A DNA stretch of 64,000 bases from Novosphingobium sp. (GTDB lineage: Bacteria > Pseudomonadota > Alphaproteobacteria > Sphingomonadales > Sphingomonadaceae), in NCBI RefSeq assembly GCF_019748365.1, contig NZ_JAIEPN010000004.1, positions 1 to 64,000 of the forward strand, in the 5' to 3' direction. A model generated the notes under the pieces. The model searched no databases, was not told the DNA's origin, and worked only from the letters and a program-made list of their open reading frames with translations. Both the position numbers and the translations under genes were made by a program. Positions within the stretch are counted from its first letter, which is position 1; every line of letters starts with the position of its first letter. Shown in pieces: positions 43,769 to 55,576 of the stretch.

Positions 43769-44823
43769 CGATTACCCCCTCCGCTGCCCGCGCCGCTCTG
43801 CTCGAGCAGGCCGGCCAGCGCATCCTGATCACCGATGGCGCTTTCGGCACCGAAATCCAGAACTGGAAGCTGTCCGAGGCCGACTATGCCGGCAATCTCG
43901 GCCTTTCGCGCGATCAGAAGGGCAACAACGACATCCTCGCGCTGACGGCACCTCACGTGCCCGAATCGATCCACCGCGCCTACTTCGCGGCGGGCGCGGA
44001 CATCGCCGAGACCAACACCTTCTCCGCCAACCGGATCAGCCAGGCCGATTATGGTGCCGAGCATCTGGTGCGCGAGATCAATCTCGAAAGCGCGAAGCTC
44101 GCCCGCCGCGTGGCGGACGAGTTCCAGTCCGACGATGGCCGCCCCCGCTTCGTGGCCGGCGCCATCGGCCCGACCAACAAGACGCTCTCGCTCTCGCCCG
44201 ACGTCAACGATCCCGGTTTCCGCGAAATCGACTGGGACTTCCTTGTCGAGGTCTACCGCGAACAGGCCGAAGCGCTCGTCGAAGGCGGCGCGGACTTCAT
44301 CCTTGTCGAAACGGTGTTCGATACCCTGAACGCCAAGGCCGCGATCATGGCCGTCCGCCTGCTCGAACAGCAGCTTGGCCGCGAAGTGCCGATCATGCTC
44401 TCGATGACGCTGACGGATTTGTCCGGCCGCAACCTCTCGGGCCACACGGTCGAGGCGTTCTGGTATGCGGTGCGCCATGCGCGCCCCGTCACCATCGGCC
44501 TCAACTGCTCGTTCGGCGCCGCGCAGCTGCGCCCGCATGTCCGCGCGCTGTCGCAGATCGCGGACACGCTGATCATGGTCTACCCCAACGCGGGCCTGCC
44601 CAACGAACTTGGCCAGTACGACGAGATGCCTGCCACTACCGCCGGGCTCGTCCACGAATGGGCCGAACATGGTCAGGTCAACGTGCTCGGCGGCTGCTGC
44701 GGCTCGACCCCAGAGCACATCGCCGCGATCGCCCGCTCGGTGCAGGGCCTGCCGCCGCGCACGCTGCCGCAGCACCGGACGGCAACCGCCCTCGCCGGCC
44801 TCGAACCCTTCGTGATGGCCTGA
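43765..44823 (+). CDS. metH1: Methionine synthase, homocysteine-binding part (split MetH)
   Basis: This 352-residue protein corresponds to the first module of cobalamin-dependent MetH, the zinc-dependent homocysteine-binding barrel. It begins ITDGAFGTEIQNWKLSEADY and contains the zinc Cys residues in GLNCSFGA (near 247) and GGCCGSTPEH (near 312). The remaining MetH modules are in the next gene, so both chains are needed for methyl transfer. ATG 43765 overlaps the metF stop. A repeat element of about 115 bases separates it from metH2. Confidence 0.95.
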   Translation: MTITPSAARAALLEQAGQRILITDGAFGTEIQNWKLSEADYAGNLGLSRDQKGNNDILALTAPHVPESIHRAYFAAGADIAETNTFSANRISQADYGAEHLVREINLESAKLARRVADEFQSDDGRPRFVAGAIGPTNKTLSLSPDVNDPGFREIDWDFLVEVYREQAEALVEGGADFILVETVFDTLNAKAAIMAVRLLEQQLGREVPIMLSMTLTDLSGRNLSGHTVEAFWYAVRHARPVTIGLNCSFGAAQLRPHVRALSQIADTLIMVYPNAGLPNELGQYDEMPATTAGLVHEWAEHGQVNVLGGCCGSTPEHIAAIARSVQGLPPRTLPQHRTATALAGLEPFVMA

Positions 44824-44830
44824 CCAACCT

Positions 44831-44925
44831 CCCCTCCCGCTCGCGGGAGGGGCCGGGGGAGGGCATGTTGCCTCTCGCCTAAGCCAAACACACCCTCCCC
44901 TAGCCCCTCCCGCCAGCGGGAGGGG
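44831..44925. repeat. Inverted pair of CCCCTCCCGC hairpins inside split metH
   Basis: Two near-identical hairpins, CCCCTCCCGC-TC-GCGGGAGGGG (44831-44852) and CCCCTCCCGC-CA-GCGGGAGGGG (44904-44925), stand head to head. Their flanks GGCCGGGGGAGGG and CCCTCCCCTAGCC are inverted versions of each other. It is a REP/BIME-like element filling the gap between metH1 and metH2. Confidence 0.8.
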
Positions 44926-44939
44926 AATCGGAAGCAGAC

Positions 44940-47570
<2,631 letters not shown>

Positions 47571-47594
47571 GCCGGTCCTGACCCAACCCACCCT

Positions 47595-47622
47595 CGTCAT
47601 TCCCGCGCAGGCGGGAAGCCAG
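47595..47622. repeat. Single copy of the CGTCATTCCCGC repeat
   Basis: One unit, nearly identical to 40933-40960 (one or two differences: GGGAAGCCAG for GGGAATCCAG), lies after metH2. It folds as TTCCCGC-GCAG-GCGGGAA and may stabilise or end the met transcript. Confidence 0.7.
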
Positions 47623-47720
47623 AGCGGCAAACGCTAACGTCTGACTTTATCCCCAAACACCAGACGCTCGGGATGCAAGGGCAGTGGCCCTTGCCCGCCG
47701 GAGGCCCTAATCCTCCACCC

Positions 47721-48938
47721 ATGCCCACCATGAGCACCTCCGAGATCTTCCTGATTGCGCTGACGATCATCCTCGCCGTGCCCTACGCTGTCTGGCGTCT
47801 GCTGCGGACGGACCACTATGCCCCGCTCGTCGTGGTGCAGATCGTCGGCGGCATCATCCTCGGCCCCGGCGTGCTGGGTGCCGTGTTCCCGGCCTACTAC
47901 AGCTTCGTGTTCAACCCGCAGGTGATCGGCGCGCTCAATGGCGTCGCATGGTGGGCGGTGATGATGTTCGTCTTCGCCGCCGGGCTCGAACTCGATCTCG
48001 GCGATGCTCTTGGCAACTGGCGCGAGACCGCGATCACGGCCGGTTGCGCACTGATCTTCCCGCTCCTGCTCGGCGCGGCCGCGGCGGCAGTGCTGTTGCA
48101 GCAGCCCGGCTGGATCGGTCCCAAGGGCACTTACAGCCAGGCCGTGCTCGGCATCGGCATGGCCTGCGCCGTCACCGCGCTGCCGATCCTGGTGCTGCTG
48201 ATGGAGAAGATGGAGTTCTTCCGCACTTCCTTCGGCCAGCGTCTGCTGCGCTATGCCAGCCTTGATGACGTGCTGATCTGGGGCGTACTCGCGCTGATCC
48301 TGCTCGATTGGGAACGGGTCGGGCGGCAGGGCCTGTTCCTCGTGATGTTCGCGCTCGCGGCCTGGGCGGTGCGTCAGCTTGTCGCTCGCATCAGCGAGAA
48401 TGACCGCTGGTACGTCAGCCTCGTCTGGCTCTCCGCCTGCGGTTTCGCCGCAGACTGGTCGGGCCTGCACTTCATGGTCGGTGCGTTCCTTGCCGGTGCG
48501 GTGCTCGATGCCAAGTGGTACAGCCGCGAGCGGCTCGATGGCTTCCGCGAATTCCTGCTGCTCGCGGTCATGCCGGTGTTCTTCCTCTCGACCGGCCTGC
48601 GCACAAACTGGGGCGTCGGCGGGGCGGCCGTCTTCGGCGCGGCGGCGCTGTTCCTTGCAGCAGCGGTGATTGGCAAGCTCGCCGGCGTGCACCTCGCTGG
48701 CCACATTCTCGGCTGGAGCAAGGGCGAGGCCGCGGTGATCGGCTGGATGCTCCAGACCAAGGCGCTGATCATGATCATCTTCGTCAACGTGCTGCTCGAC
48801 AAGCAGATCATCACCGCGGAAACCTTCACCGCCATGCTGCTGATGGCCGTCGCCAGCACCATGCTCACCGTGCCCAACGTCCGCCCGCGTCTGGCGAGGC
48901 TGGGGCTGGGGGCCGGTCAGGGGGCCGGGCAAGGGTGA
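47721..48938 (+). CDS. CPA2-family cation:proton antiporter
   Basis: The 405-residue inner-membrane protein has about twelve helices of the Na+/H+ exchanger fold, with VVVQIVGGIILGPGVLGAVF near residue 35, AAGLELDLGDAL near 95 and the helix containing the Asp/Cys region ASLDDVLIWGV near 180, expected to form the ion path. No TrkA-N or Kef-C cytoplasmic domain follows, so it is a short CPA2 form. ATG 47721 is used; in-frame codons upstream at 47673 run through a noncoding stretch. The stop overlaps the serine hydrolase start (GTGA). Confidence 0.88.
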   Translation: MPTMSTSEIFLIALTIILAVPYAVWRLLRTDHYAPLVVVQIVGGIILGPGVLGAVFPAYYSFVFNPQVIGALNGVAWWAVMMFVFAAGLELDLGDALGNWRETAITAGCALIFPLLLGAAAAAVLLQQPGWIGPKGTYSQAVLGIGMACAVTALPILVLLMEKMEFFRTSFGQRLLRYASLDDVLIWGVLALILLDWERVGRQGLFLVMFALAAWAVRQLVARISENDRWYVSLVWLSACGFAADWSGLHFMVGAFLAGAVLDAKWYSRERLDGFREFLLLAVMPVFFLSTGLRTNWGVGGAAVFGAAALFLAAAVIGKLAGVHLAGHILGWSKGEAAVIGWMLQTKALIMIIFVNVLLDKQIITAETFTAMLLMAVASTMLTVPNVRPRLARLGLGAGQGAGQG

Positions 48939-50137
48939 GGGGCTTGCTGCGTCTCGGCGCGGCGCTGCTGCTGCTGCTTGCTTCGCCGGCGGTGCGCGCG
49001 CAGGGGCCGGTGATGTTTCCGGCCGCCGTTGCGGTCCAGTTCGATCGCCAGACCATCCGTCCGGCCTTGGCCGAAGGTACTGCCGATCTCATGTCCGGCC
49101 GCGCAGTTTCAGCCGATGATCCGGTGCGCGTCGCCTCGATTTCCAAGCTCGTCACCGCCATCGGCGTGCTGCGGCTGCTCGATGCCGGTGTCCTCGATCT
49201 CGATCGCGACGTATCGGACTATCTGCATTGGCAGCTGCGCCATCCGCAGTTTCCGGATCGCCCGATCACGTTGCGGCTGCTGCTCTCGCACCGCTCCGGG
49301 CTGACGGACGGCGCGGACTACATCATCCCCCTCGGCGAAACGATCCGCCAGCGCCTCGCCGATCCCCGCGCATGGGATTCGCAGCACGGGCCCGGCGACG
49401 ACTGGTTCCACTACACCAATCTCAATTTCCCGGTCATCGCCTCGGTGATGGAGGCGGCGACCGGACAGCGCTTCGACCGGCTGATGCGCGAAGTGGTGCT
49501 GGCCCCGCTGGGGCTCTCCGCCTGCTACAACTGGTCCGGTTGTGATGCGGCAGTCGCTGCCAGTGCCGTGGTGCTCTATCGCGCTGACGGCAGTGTCGCC
49601 CGCGATGATCTGCGCGGGGTCCTGCCCGCCTGTCCGGTCGTGGTGATGGCGGGCAAACCCTGCGACCTTGATGGCTACGTGCCCGGCTGGAACGGCGCGC
49701 TGTTCTCGCCGCAGGGCGGCCTGCGCATTTCCATGATCGATCTTGCGCGCGTGGGCCAGATGCTCGCGCGCGGCGGACGCGGGTTTCTCTCCCCCGCCAG
49801 CTACGCCGCGCTCATCACCCCGGAGTGGCACTTCACCGGCCACAACGGGGTTGGCGAGAATGGCGATCCCGATGGCTTTTTCTGCGCTTATGGCCTCGGG
49901 CTCCAGCTGATCGGAAACAAGACGGCCGGCTGCCACGATGATCCCTTCGGCGATGGCGTCCCCCGCCTCGGCCATCCCGGCGAGGCCTACGCCTTGCGCT
50001 CCGGCCTCTGGTTCGATCCCCGGACCGGGCGCGGCATCGCCTTCTTCACCTCCGCCATTCCGGATGATGCCCCGAAAGGCGCGAGCGCTTTCACTGCGGC
50101 CGAGGAGGCGGTGATCGCGCGGGCACGCGGCCGATAA
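48935..50137 (+). CDS. Exported serine hydrolase (beta-lactamase/class C family)
   Basis: The 400-residue protein from GTG 48935 has a signal peptide (LLRLGAALLLLLASPAVRAQ). The serine beta-lactamase-like fold shows the nucleophile motif Ser-Ile-Ser-Lys in VASISKLVTAI near residue 68, the YxN motif in HYTNLNFPVIAS near 168, and a His-x-Gly box RLGHPGEAY near 350. Such proteins act as esterases, D,D-peptidases or amidases; true beta-lactamase activity is not implied. GTG overlaps the antiporter stop as GTGA, so they form a two-gene operon. Confidence 0.88.
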   Translation: MRGLLRLGAALLLLLASPAVRAQGPVMFPAAVAVQFDRQTIRPALAEGTADLMSGRAVSADDPVRVASISKLVTAIGVLRLLDAGVLDLDRDVSDYLHWQLRHPQFPDRPITLRLLLSHRSGLTDGADYIIPLGETIRQRLADPRAWDSQHGPGDDWFHYTNLNFPVIASVMEAATGQRFDRLMREVVLAPLGLSACYNWSGCDAAVAASAVVLYRADGSVARDDLRGVLPACPVVVMAGKPCDLDGYVPGWNGALFSPQGGLRISMIDLARVGQMLARGGRGFLSPASYAALITPEWHFTGHNGVGENGDPDGFFCAYGLGLQLIGNKTAGCHDDPFGDGVPRLGHPGEAYALRSGLWFDPRTGRGIAFFTSAIPDDAPKGASAFTAAEEAVIARARGR

Positions 50138-50206
50138 GCCGGGGATAATCCGGCGCGGAGCCAATAGGGCTTTTCCTTAGGCGGCGCGATCTGCCATGGC
50201 GTTCGG

Positions 50207-52012
50207 GTGTTGACGATCGGCTCCGAAACTCTGGACGACGCCCAGTCTGCGCCTTTGGCTGCGCTTGCTCGAATATTCGGCTTTGCAAGCTTCCGCGGCG
50301 TGCAGGATCAGGTTGTCAGCCGCGTGCTGGCGGGCCAGTCCACGCTCGCCGTCATGCCCACCGGTGCGGGCAAGTCGCTCACCTACCAGCTTCCCGCAGC
50401 GATGCTCCCGGGCACCTGCGTTGTCGTCTCCTCTCTGATCGCGCTGATGCACGATCAGCTGCGCGCCGCGAACGCCAATGGCCTTGCCGCCGCCGCGCTC
50501 ACCAGCGTCGATATGGACCGTGAGCAGACGATCGAGCGCTTCCGCAATGGCCAGCTCGATCTGCTCTACGTCGCGCCCGAACGCGCCAGCCAGCCGCATT
50601 TCCGCGAACTGCTCACCCGCGCGCCCATTGCGCTCTTCGCGATCGACGAAGCGCATTGCGTCTCCGAATGGGGCCACGATTTCCGCCCCGACTACCGCCT
50701 GCTGCGTCCGCTGCTCGATTCCTTCCCGGACGTGCCGCGCCTTGCCCTCACCGCCACGGCAGACCGGCACACCCGTGCCGATATCCTGGCCCAGCTCGGC
50801 ATTCCCGATGACGGCCTGATCATCGCCGGGTTCGATCGGCCCAATATCCGCTACCGCATCACCCCGCGCGACAACGCGCTGCGCCAGTTGAAGGCCCTGC
50901 TGGCCGAGCAGCGCGGCCCCGGCATCGTCTATGCGCCGACCCGCAATGGCGTGGAAAAGCTGGCCGCACAGCTGGCGGAAGGAGGACGCCGCGTGCTCCC
51001 CTATCACGCCGGCCTCCCCGCCGATGTGCGCGCCGCCAATCAGGCCGCGTTTGTCGCTTCGGAAGACATGGTCATGGTCGCCACGGTCGCGTTCGGCATG
51101 GGGATCGACAAGCCGGACGTGCGCTTCGTCGCCCACGCGGGCCTGCCCAAGTCGATCGAGGGCTACTATCAGGAAACCGGCCGCGCCGGCCGCGATGGCG
51201 ACGATGCCGTGGCGCTCATGCTCTGGGGGGCTGACGATTTCGCCCGCGCCCGCATGCGCATCAGCGAAGTCGAGGAGCACCGCCAGCCGAGCGAACGCGC
51301 CCGGCTCGATGCCCTCGCCAATCTGGTCGAAACGCCCACTTGCCGCCGCGCGGTGCTGCTGCGCCATTTCGGCGAGCATCCCCCCGAAACCTGCGGCAAT
51401 TGCGACAATTGCCTCCACGCGCCGGGGGTGACGGACGCGACGCAGCTCGCCCGCAAGCTGCTCTCCGCCGTTTATCGCACCGGGCAGATGTTCGGCCTCG
51501 GCTATCTCGAAAAGGTGCTCACCGGTGCCGCTGACGAACGCGTGACCGAGCGTGGGCACGATCAGCTCTCGGTCTTCGGCATTGTCCCCGGCGACGAGGC
51601 CCCGCTCCTGCGCCCGGTCGCCCGCGCTTTGCAGGCCCGCGGTACGCTCGTCACCAACGAACACGGCGGCTTCATGCTGGGCGGCGATGCCCGCGCGCTG
51701 CTCAAGGGCGAGGGCCGGCTTGATCTCGTCGTCGCGCCCAAGGCCGAGCGCACCAGCCGCCGCAGGCGCGGCGCAGAGACCGAGCCCAATCCCATCGGTG
51801 ATCCCTTGTTCGAGGCTCTGCGCGCGCTCCGCCGCGAATTGGCGCAGGAGGCCGGGGTCCCGCCCTACGTGATCTTCCACGATTCGGTGCTGCGCGACAT
51901 GGCCGCGCGGAGGCCGACATCACAGCTCGATCTTGGCCAGATCGGCGGCGTCGGCGCGCGCAAGCTGGAAGCCTACGGGGATCGTTTCCTTGAGGTGATC
52001 CGGCAATTCTGA
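50207..52012 (+). CDS. recQ: ATP-dependent DNA helicase RecQ
   Basis: RecQ unwinds DNA during recombination repair. The 601-residue protein has Walker A MPTGAGKS near residue 50, the DEAH box AIDEAHCVSEWGHDFRPDYR near 145 and motif VI YYQETGRAGRDG near 322. The RecQ-C zinc site Cys-Gly-Asn-Cys-Asp-Asn-Cys lies near 395, followed by a winged helix and an HRDC-like C-terminus. The start is unusual: GTG 50207 followed by TTG. No in-frame ATG lies near; the ATG at 50196 is in another frame. Confidence 0.95.
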   Translation: MLTIGSETLDDAQSAPLAALARIFGFASFRGVQDQVVSRVLAGQSTLAVMPTGAGKSLTYQLPAAMLPGTCVVVSSLIALMHDQLRAANANGLAAAALTSVDMDREQTIERFRNGQLDLLYVAPERASQPHFRELLTRAPIALFAIDEAHCVSEWGHDFRPDYRLLRPLLDSFPDVPRLALTATADRHTRADILAQLGIPDDGLIIAGFDRPNIRYRITPRDNALRQLKALLAEQRGPGIVYAPTRNGVEKLAAQLAEGGRRVLPYHAGLPADVRAANQAAFVASEDMVMVATVAFGMGIDKPDVRFVAHAGLPKSIEGYYQETGRAGRDGDDAVALMLWGADDFARARMRISEVEEHRQPSERARLDALANLVETPTCRRAVLLRHFGEHPPETCGNCDNCLHAPGVTDATQLARKLLSAVYRTGQMFGLGYLEKVLTGAADERVTERGHDQLSVFGIVPGDEAPLLRPVARALQARGTLVTNEHGGFMLGGDARALLKGEGRLDLVVAPKAERTSRRRRGAETEPNPIGDPLFEALRALRRELAQEAGVPPYVIFHDSVLRDMAARRPTSQLDLGQIGGVGARKLEAYGDRFLEVIRQF

Positions 52013-52019
52013 AGGTCAT

Positions 52020-52751
52020 TCAGAACGGCAGGCGCGCGCCATCCCAGGCAAACAGTCCCCCGCTGTCCGCAGGCGCCAGCCCCTCCAGAACCCTCAGCAG
52101 TGCTCCCGCTGAAAAGGCCGGCGTGAACAGCTTTCCCTCTGCCACTCCGCGCTGGAAGGGCGCGGATAGCCCGGTATCGACCGTGCCCGGATGCAAGGTC
52201 ACCGCAATCGCTTGCGGGTGCGTCCGCGCCAGTTCCAGCGCAAGGTTCTTCACCAGCATGTTGAGCGCCGCCTTGCTGGCCCTGTAGGCATGCCAGCCGC
52301 CCAGCCGGTTGTCCGCAATCGAACCCACCCGCGCCGAAAGTGCGGCAAATACCGAGCGTCCGTCCCGCCGCAGCAGTGGCAGCGTGTGCTTCGCTATCAG
52401 CGCCGGGCCGATGGTGTTCACCGCAAACAGCTCGGCCATCCCCTCCGCGCTCAGCGCGCGGTACGATTTTTCGGGGCCGGCCCCGTCCGCCCGCGTTAGC
52501 CGGCCTGTTGCGATCAGCACCATGTCGAGCGGACCACCGATGCCGGTGCAGGCAGCGGCAATGCTCGCCTCGTCCTGCAAGTCGAAGGCAAACGGCCGCA
52601 CCTTGCCCACGCCCGGCGTATCGCCCCGGCGCGATCCGGCATGGACTTCGGCCACATCGGCGCGCGCGGCCAGGGCTTCCGCCAGTGCGCCGCCAATGCC
52701 GCCGGAAGCTCCGAAAACCACACAGCGCAGCGCAGGGGAAAGATCGTTCAT
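52020..52751 (-). CDS. Short-chain dehydrogenase/reductase
   Basis: The 243-residue SDR has the nucleotide-binding motif VVFGASGGIGGALAEAL near residue 11, the Asn-containing VNTIGPAL near 112 and catalytic Tyr/Lys in HAYRASKAALNML near 153. It is close to the C-factor/CsgA-like SDR group. The substrate is unknown. It is divergent from telA, with a 24-base inverted repeat in the gap, and convergent with recQ, eight bases apart. Confidence 0.9.
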   Translation of the reverse strand: MNDLSPALRCVVFGASGGIGGALAEALAARADVAEVHAGSRRGDTPGVGKVRPFAFDLQDEASIAAACTGIGGPLDMVLIATGRLTRADGAGPEKSYRALSAEGMAELFAVNTIGPALIAKHTLPLLRRDGRSVFAALSARVGSIADNRLGGWHAYRASKAALNMLVKNLALELARTHPQAIAVTLHPGTVDTGLSAPFQRGVAEGKLFTPAFSAGALLRVLEGLAPADSGGLFAWDGARLPF

Positions 52752-52805
52752 GCCGCCCGATTGGGCGCTCGGCCGTCCGCTGTCGAGCAGGTCGGAAGGG
52801 CAGTT

Positions 52806-52829
52806 GCTGTATTATCTTGCCAATACAGC
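52806..52829. promoter_or_regulatory. Inverted repeat between SDR and telA
   Basis: GCTGTATT (52806-52813) and AATACAGC (52822-52829) are perfect 8-base arms around an 8-base spacer in the 160-base divergent gap. The size and position suit an operator for a dimeric regulator; its identity is unknown. Confidence 0.4.
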
Positions 52830-52911
52830 TTGCGAAGCGGCCTTTGGCACGCCACATTGCCAGTACAAGCGCCCGCCGAATATCGCGGGGGCGGGAGTGA
52901 GACGTTACGCC

Positions 52912-54117
52912 ATGGCCAGCAACTCGACCGATACCGTTTCCCCGATCACCCTGACCCCGCCCGATCCGGTGCCGGTCGTCGCGCCGACGCAGGCGGCCGG
53001 TCTCGTGCCGGTCGCGGACGATACCAAGTCGAAGCTCGAAGCCCGCGCGGAAGCCTTCGTCGCCGATCTCGTCGCGCAGGATGCGGCGAGCCCCGAATTC
53101 GGCAAGCGCGTCGATCAGCTGTCCAACATGGGCCGCAAGGAAATCGCGGCGGCGGCGGGCATGTCGAACCGCTTCCTCGACCGGCCCGTCCGCGCGATGG
53201 ACAAGGACAGCGGCGTCGGCGCCGATCTCGCCGCGCTGCGCCGCACGGTGGAGGAGCTCGATCCCGGCCGGCAGGGCAATCTTTCCGCCCCGCGCAAGAT
53301 CCTCGGCATCATCCCCTTCGGCAACAAGCTGAAGAACTACTTCGACAGCTACACATCCTCGCAAGGCCACATCAAGGCGATCCTCGACCGGCTTGCCTCG
53401 GGCAAGGACGAGCTCCTGATGGACAATGCCGCGATCGACGTGGAGCGCGGCAAGCTGTGGGAAGCCATGGGCAATCTCGAGCAGATGATCCACATCTCCA
53501 AGGTGCTCGATCAGAAGCTGGAAGATGCCGCGAACGATCTCGACCACACCGATCCCGCCAAGGCCAAGGCGATCCGCGAGACGGCGCTGTTCTACACCCG
53601 CCAGCGCACACAGGACCTGCTGACCCAGATGGCCGTCACCGTGCAGGGCTACCTCGCGCTCGATCTGGTCAAGAAGAACAACGTCGAGCTGGTGAAGGGC
53701 GTCGACCGTGCCGGCACCACCACCGTCGCCGCGCTGCGCACCGCGGTCACCGTCGCGCAGGCGATGACCAATCAGCGCCTCGTGCTCTCGCAGATCACCG
53801 CGCTCAACACGACGACCGCGAACATCATCGATTCCACCGGCAAGCTGCTGCGCGAACAGACCGGCAAGATCCACGAAATGGCGGCCTCGTCGACGATCCC
53901 GCTGGAAACGCTGCAACGCGCCTTCCAGAACATCTACGAGACGATGGACACCATCGACACGTTCAAGCTGAAAGCACTCGATGCGATGAAGCAGACGGTC
54001 GATACGCTTTCGGGCGAGGTCGAGAAGTCCAAGGGCTATATCGCCCGCGCCGAAGGGCAAGCACAGGCGAAGCTGGAAGGCGGTGCCACTTCGCCGCTGC
54101 TGAGCCTGGAGGGCTGA
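52912..54117 (+). CDS. telA: TelA/KlaA family toxic-anion resistance protein
   Basis: The 401-residue protein belongs to the TelA family (tellurite resistance in some plasmids, broader stress roles on chromosomes). It is mostly helical with long coiled-coil regions, and contains IIPFGNKLKNYFDSYTSSQG near residue 125 and ALRTAVTVAQAMTNQR near 280. It carries no catalytic motif. It is followed within seven bases by an XpaC-like gene, a pairing also seen in Bacillus (xpaC-yaaN). ATG 52912 is used; GTG 52897 is an in-frame alternative. Confidence 0.92.
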   Translation: MASNSTDTVSPITLTPPDPVPVVAPTQAAGLVPVADDTKSKLEARAEAFVADLVAQDAASPEFGKRVDQLSNMGRKEIAAAAGMSNRFLDRPVRAMDKDSGVGADLAALRRTVEELDPGRQGNLSAPRKILGIIPFGNKLKNYFDSYTSSQGHIKAILDRLASGKDELLMDNAAIDVERGKLWEAMGNLEQMIHISKVLDQKLEDAANDLDHTDPAKAKAIRETALFYTRQRTQDLLTQMAVTVQGYLALDLVKKNNVELVKGVDRAGTTTVAALRTAVTVAQAMTNQRLVLSQITALNTTTANIIDSTGKLLREQTGKIHEMAASSTIPLETLQRAFQNIYETMDTIDTFKLKALDAMKQTVDTLSGEVEKSKGYIARAEGQAQAKLEGGATSPLLSLEG

Positions 54118-54124
54118 CCCACTC

Positions 54125-54895
54125 ATGGCGGAAAGCGCGAGCGAGAGCAGCCGCATCCTTGCCGAGGCGCGCGCCAGCCTGCAGCGCCAGCAGGCCGGCG
54201 GACGGCGCGTCGGCGGGCGTTCGATCGGGCGGCGCTCGGCGGAGCTGAAGCGGCTCCACATGGCGCGCAAGGCCGCGCGGATGGCCTTTGCGGTCATGGC
54301 GATCCTGCTCGGCGCGCTGGTCACGGGGCTGGCGATCGATGGCATCGGCTTCACCGGGATTGTCGTGACGTTCCTTGCCGTCGTCGCGGCGCTTGCCGTG
54401 CTCGGCACCTACCCCCGCATGAAAGTGCCCGAACTCGGCATGCTCAATCGCGGCGACGTCCGCTCGATGGTGGCGCGCACTGAGCTCTGGCTCGAAGCCC
54501 AGCGCCCGGCGCTCCCCGCGCCTGCCGTGAGCCTCATCGATCAGATCGGTGTGCAGCTCGATGGCCTTGGCCTCCAGCTCGAAGGCGTCGATCCCGCCGA
54601 ACCCGCCGTTTCCGAAGTGCGCAAGCTGGTGGGCGAGCATTTGCCCGGCATGGTCGAAAGCTATCGCCGCATCCCGGCGAACCTGCGCCGCGAGACCCGC
54701 GACGGACGCAGTGCCGATCAGCAGCTGACCGACGGGCTCGGCAAGATCAGCCAGGAAATCGACGCGGTGACGCGCCAGCTCGCGGCAGGCGATCTCGATG
54801 CCCTCGCCGTGCGTGGGCGCTTCCTCGATTACAAATACGGGGATGGGCTGGAGCAGGTCGCCCCGCAGCTTGCGGCCCCCAAAGCGGAAAGCTGA
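54125..54895 (+). CDS. XpaC-like membrane protein paired with TelA
   Basis: The 256-residue protein has a basic N-terminus rich in Arg (GGRRVGGRSIGRRSAELKR), two hydrophobic segments at about 52-90 (MAFAVMAILLGALVTGL, FTGIVVTFLAVVAALAVLG), then a helical cytoplasmic part. Its position next to telA and its layout match the XpaC (5-bromo-4-chloroindolyl phosphate hydrolysis) type, whose function is not well known. Stop and start with the next gene overlap by one base. The assignment rests on context more than on motifs. Confidence 0.72.
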   Translation: MAESASESSRILAEARASLQRQQAGGRRVGGRSIGRRSAELKRLHMARKAARMAFAVMAILLGALVTGLAIDGIGFTGIVVTFLAVVAALAVLGTYPRMKVPELGMLNRGDVRSMVARTELWLEAQRPALPAPAVSLIDQIGVQLDGLGLQLEGVDPAEPAVSEVRKLVGEHLPGMVESYRRIPANLRRETRDGRSADQQLTDGLGKISQEIDAVTRQLAAGDLDALAVRGRFLDYKYGDGLEQVAPQLAAPKAES

Positions 54896-55200
54896 TGCGC
54901 GTCTCGATCCCCCACACCCTTGGCAAGGACGAACTGCGCCGCCGCATCGCCGCGCGGCTGGGGCAGGCGGAAGACAAGGCCAAGGGCATGCTCGGCAGCC
55001 TCGCCACGGTCGAGACCAGCTGGGCCGATGAGGACACGCTTGCGCTGGTGGTCAGCGCCATGGGCTACACCATCCCGTGCAGCGCCACGATCACCGAAGC
55101 TTCGCTCGATTTCGAGGTGGAGATTCCCGCCGGCGCCGGCTTCGCCCGGCGGATGATCGAGGCTGCGGTGCGCGAAAAGGGCGAGAAACTGGTCGGTTGA
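54895..55200 (+). CDS. Polyhydroxyalkanoic acid system family protein
   Basis: The 101-residue protein opens VSIPHTLGKDELRRRIAARL and fits the small PHA-granule-region family (PF09650-like), with a strand-rich middle (TLALVVSAMGYTIPCSATIT) and amphipathic C-terminal helix. Members are often linked to polyhydroxyalkanoate granules, but no pha gene is present here, and its place behind telA/xpaC suggests a membrane-stress role. ATG 54895 overlaps the preceding stop. Confidence 0.8.
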   Translation: MRVSIPHTLGKDELRRRIAARLGQAEDKAKGMLGSLATVETSWADEDTLALVVSAMGYTIPCSATITEASLDFEVEIPAGAGFARRMIEAAVREKGEKLVG

Positions 55201-55210
55201 CCGGCGCGTC

Positions 55211-55576
55211 TCAGGCGAGGCGCGCTTCCATTTCCGCAATCAGCGCATCAAGCGTGCCGAGGCTGTCGAGCGTCGGCGCGTCGATCAGGACTTCGACTTT
55301 GCCGCCGCGTTCGCGCAGGACTGCCGGAAGCGGGACGCTCTTGTGCGGCGTATCGTCCTTGTGCTGGAACACAACCGGCATTGGCAGCCCCGCCAGCCAC
55401 TTCCGCCACTTCGGGTCCATCCGCAGCGAGCCGTAAGTCACCGCGCAGAGGCTGCACGGGTAGGTCGAGGGCGAAAGCGTCTTGTGCAGCGAATCGAGCG
55501 CCATCTGCACCAGCCCGCCATTGGCGTTGTAGATGAAGATCAGGCGGTCCGGTGCAGGCGGGGCGGACGCGTTCAC
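55211..55576 (-). CDS. Small protein with Cys-Ser-Leu-Cys motif, coupled to the acyl-AMP ligase
   Basis: The 121-residue protein begins LIFIYNANGGLVQMALDSLH and carries a TYPCSLCAVTYG segment near residue 40, a Cys-x2-Cys pair in a thioredoxin-like setting, although the rest does not look like a full thioredoxin fold. No signal peptide is present. Its GTG start (55576) overlaps the acyl-AMP ligase stop as GTGA, so it is translationally coupled to that gene. The function is not recognised; similar small proteins occur in sphingomonads and related groups. Confidence 0.72.
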   Translation of the reverse strand: MNASAPPAPDRLIFIYNANGGLVQMALDSLHKTLSPSTYPCSLCAVTYGSLRMDPKWRKWLAGLPMPVVFQHKDDTPHKSVPLPAVLRERGGKVEVLIDAPTLDSLGTLDALIAEMEARLA

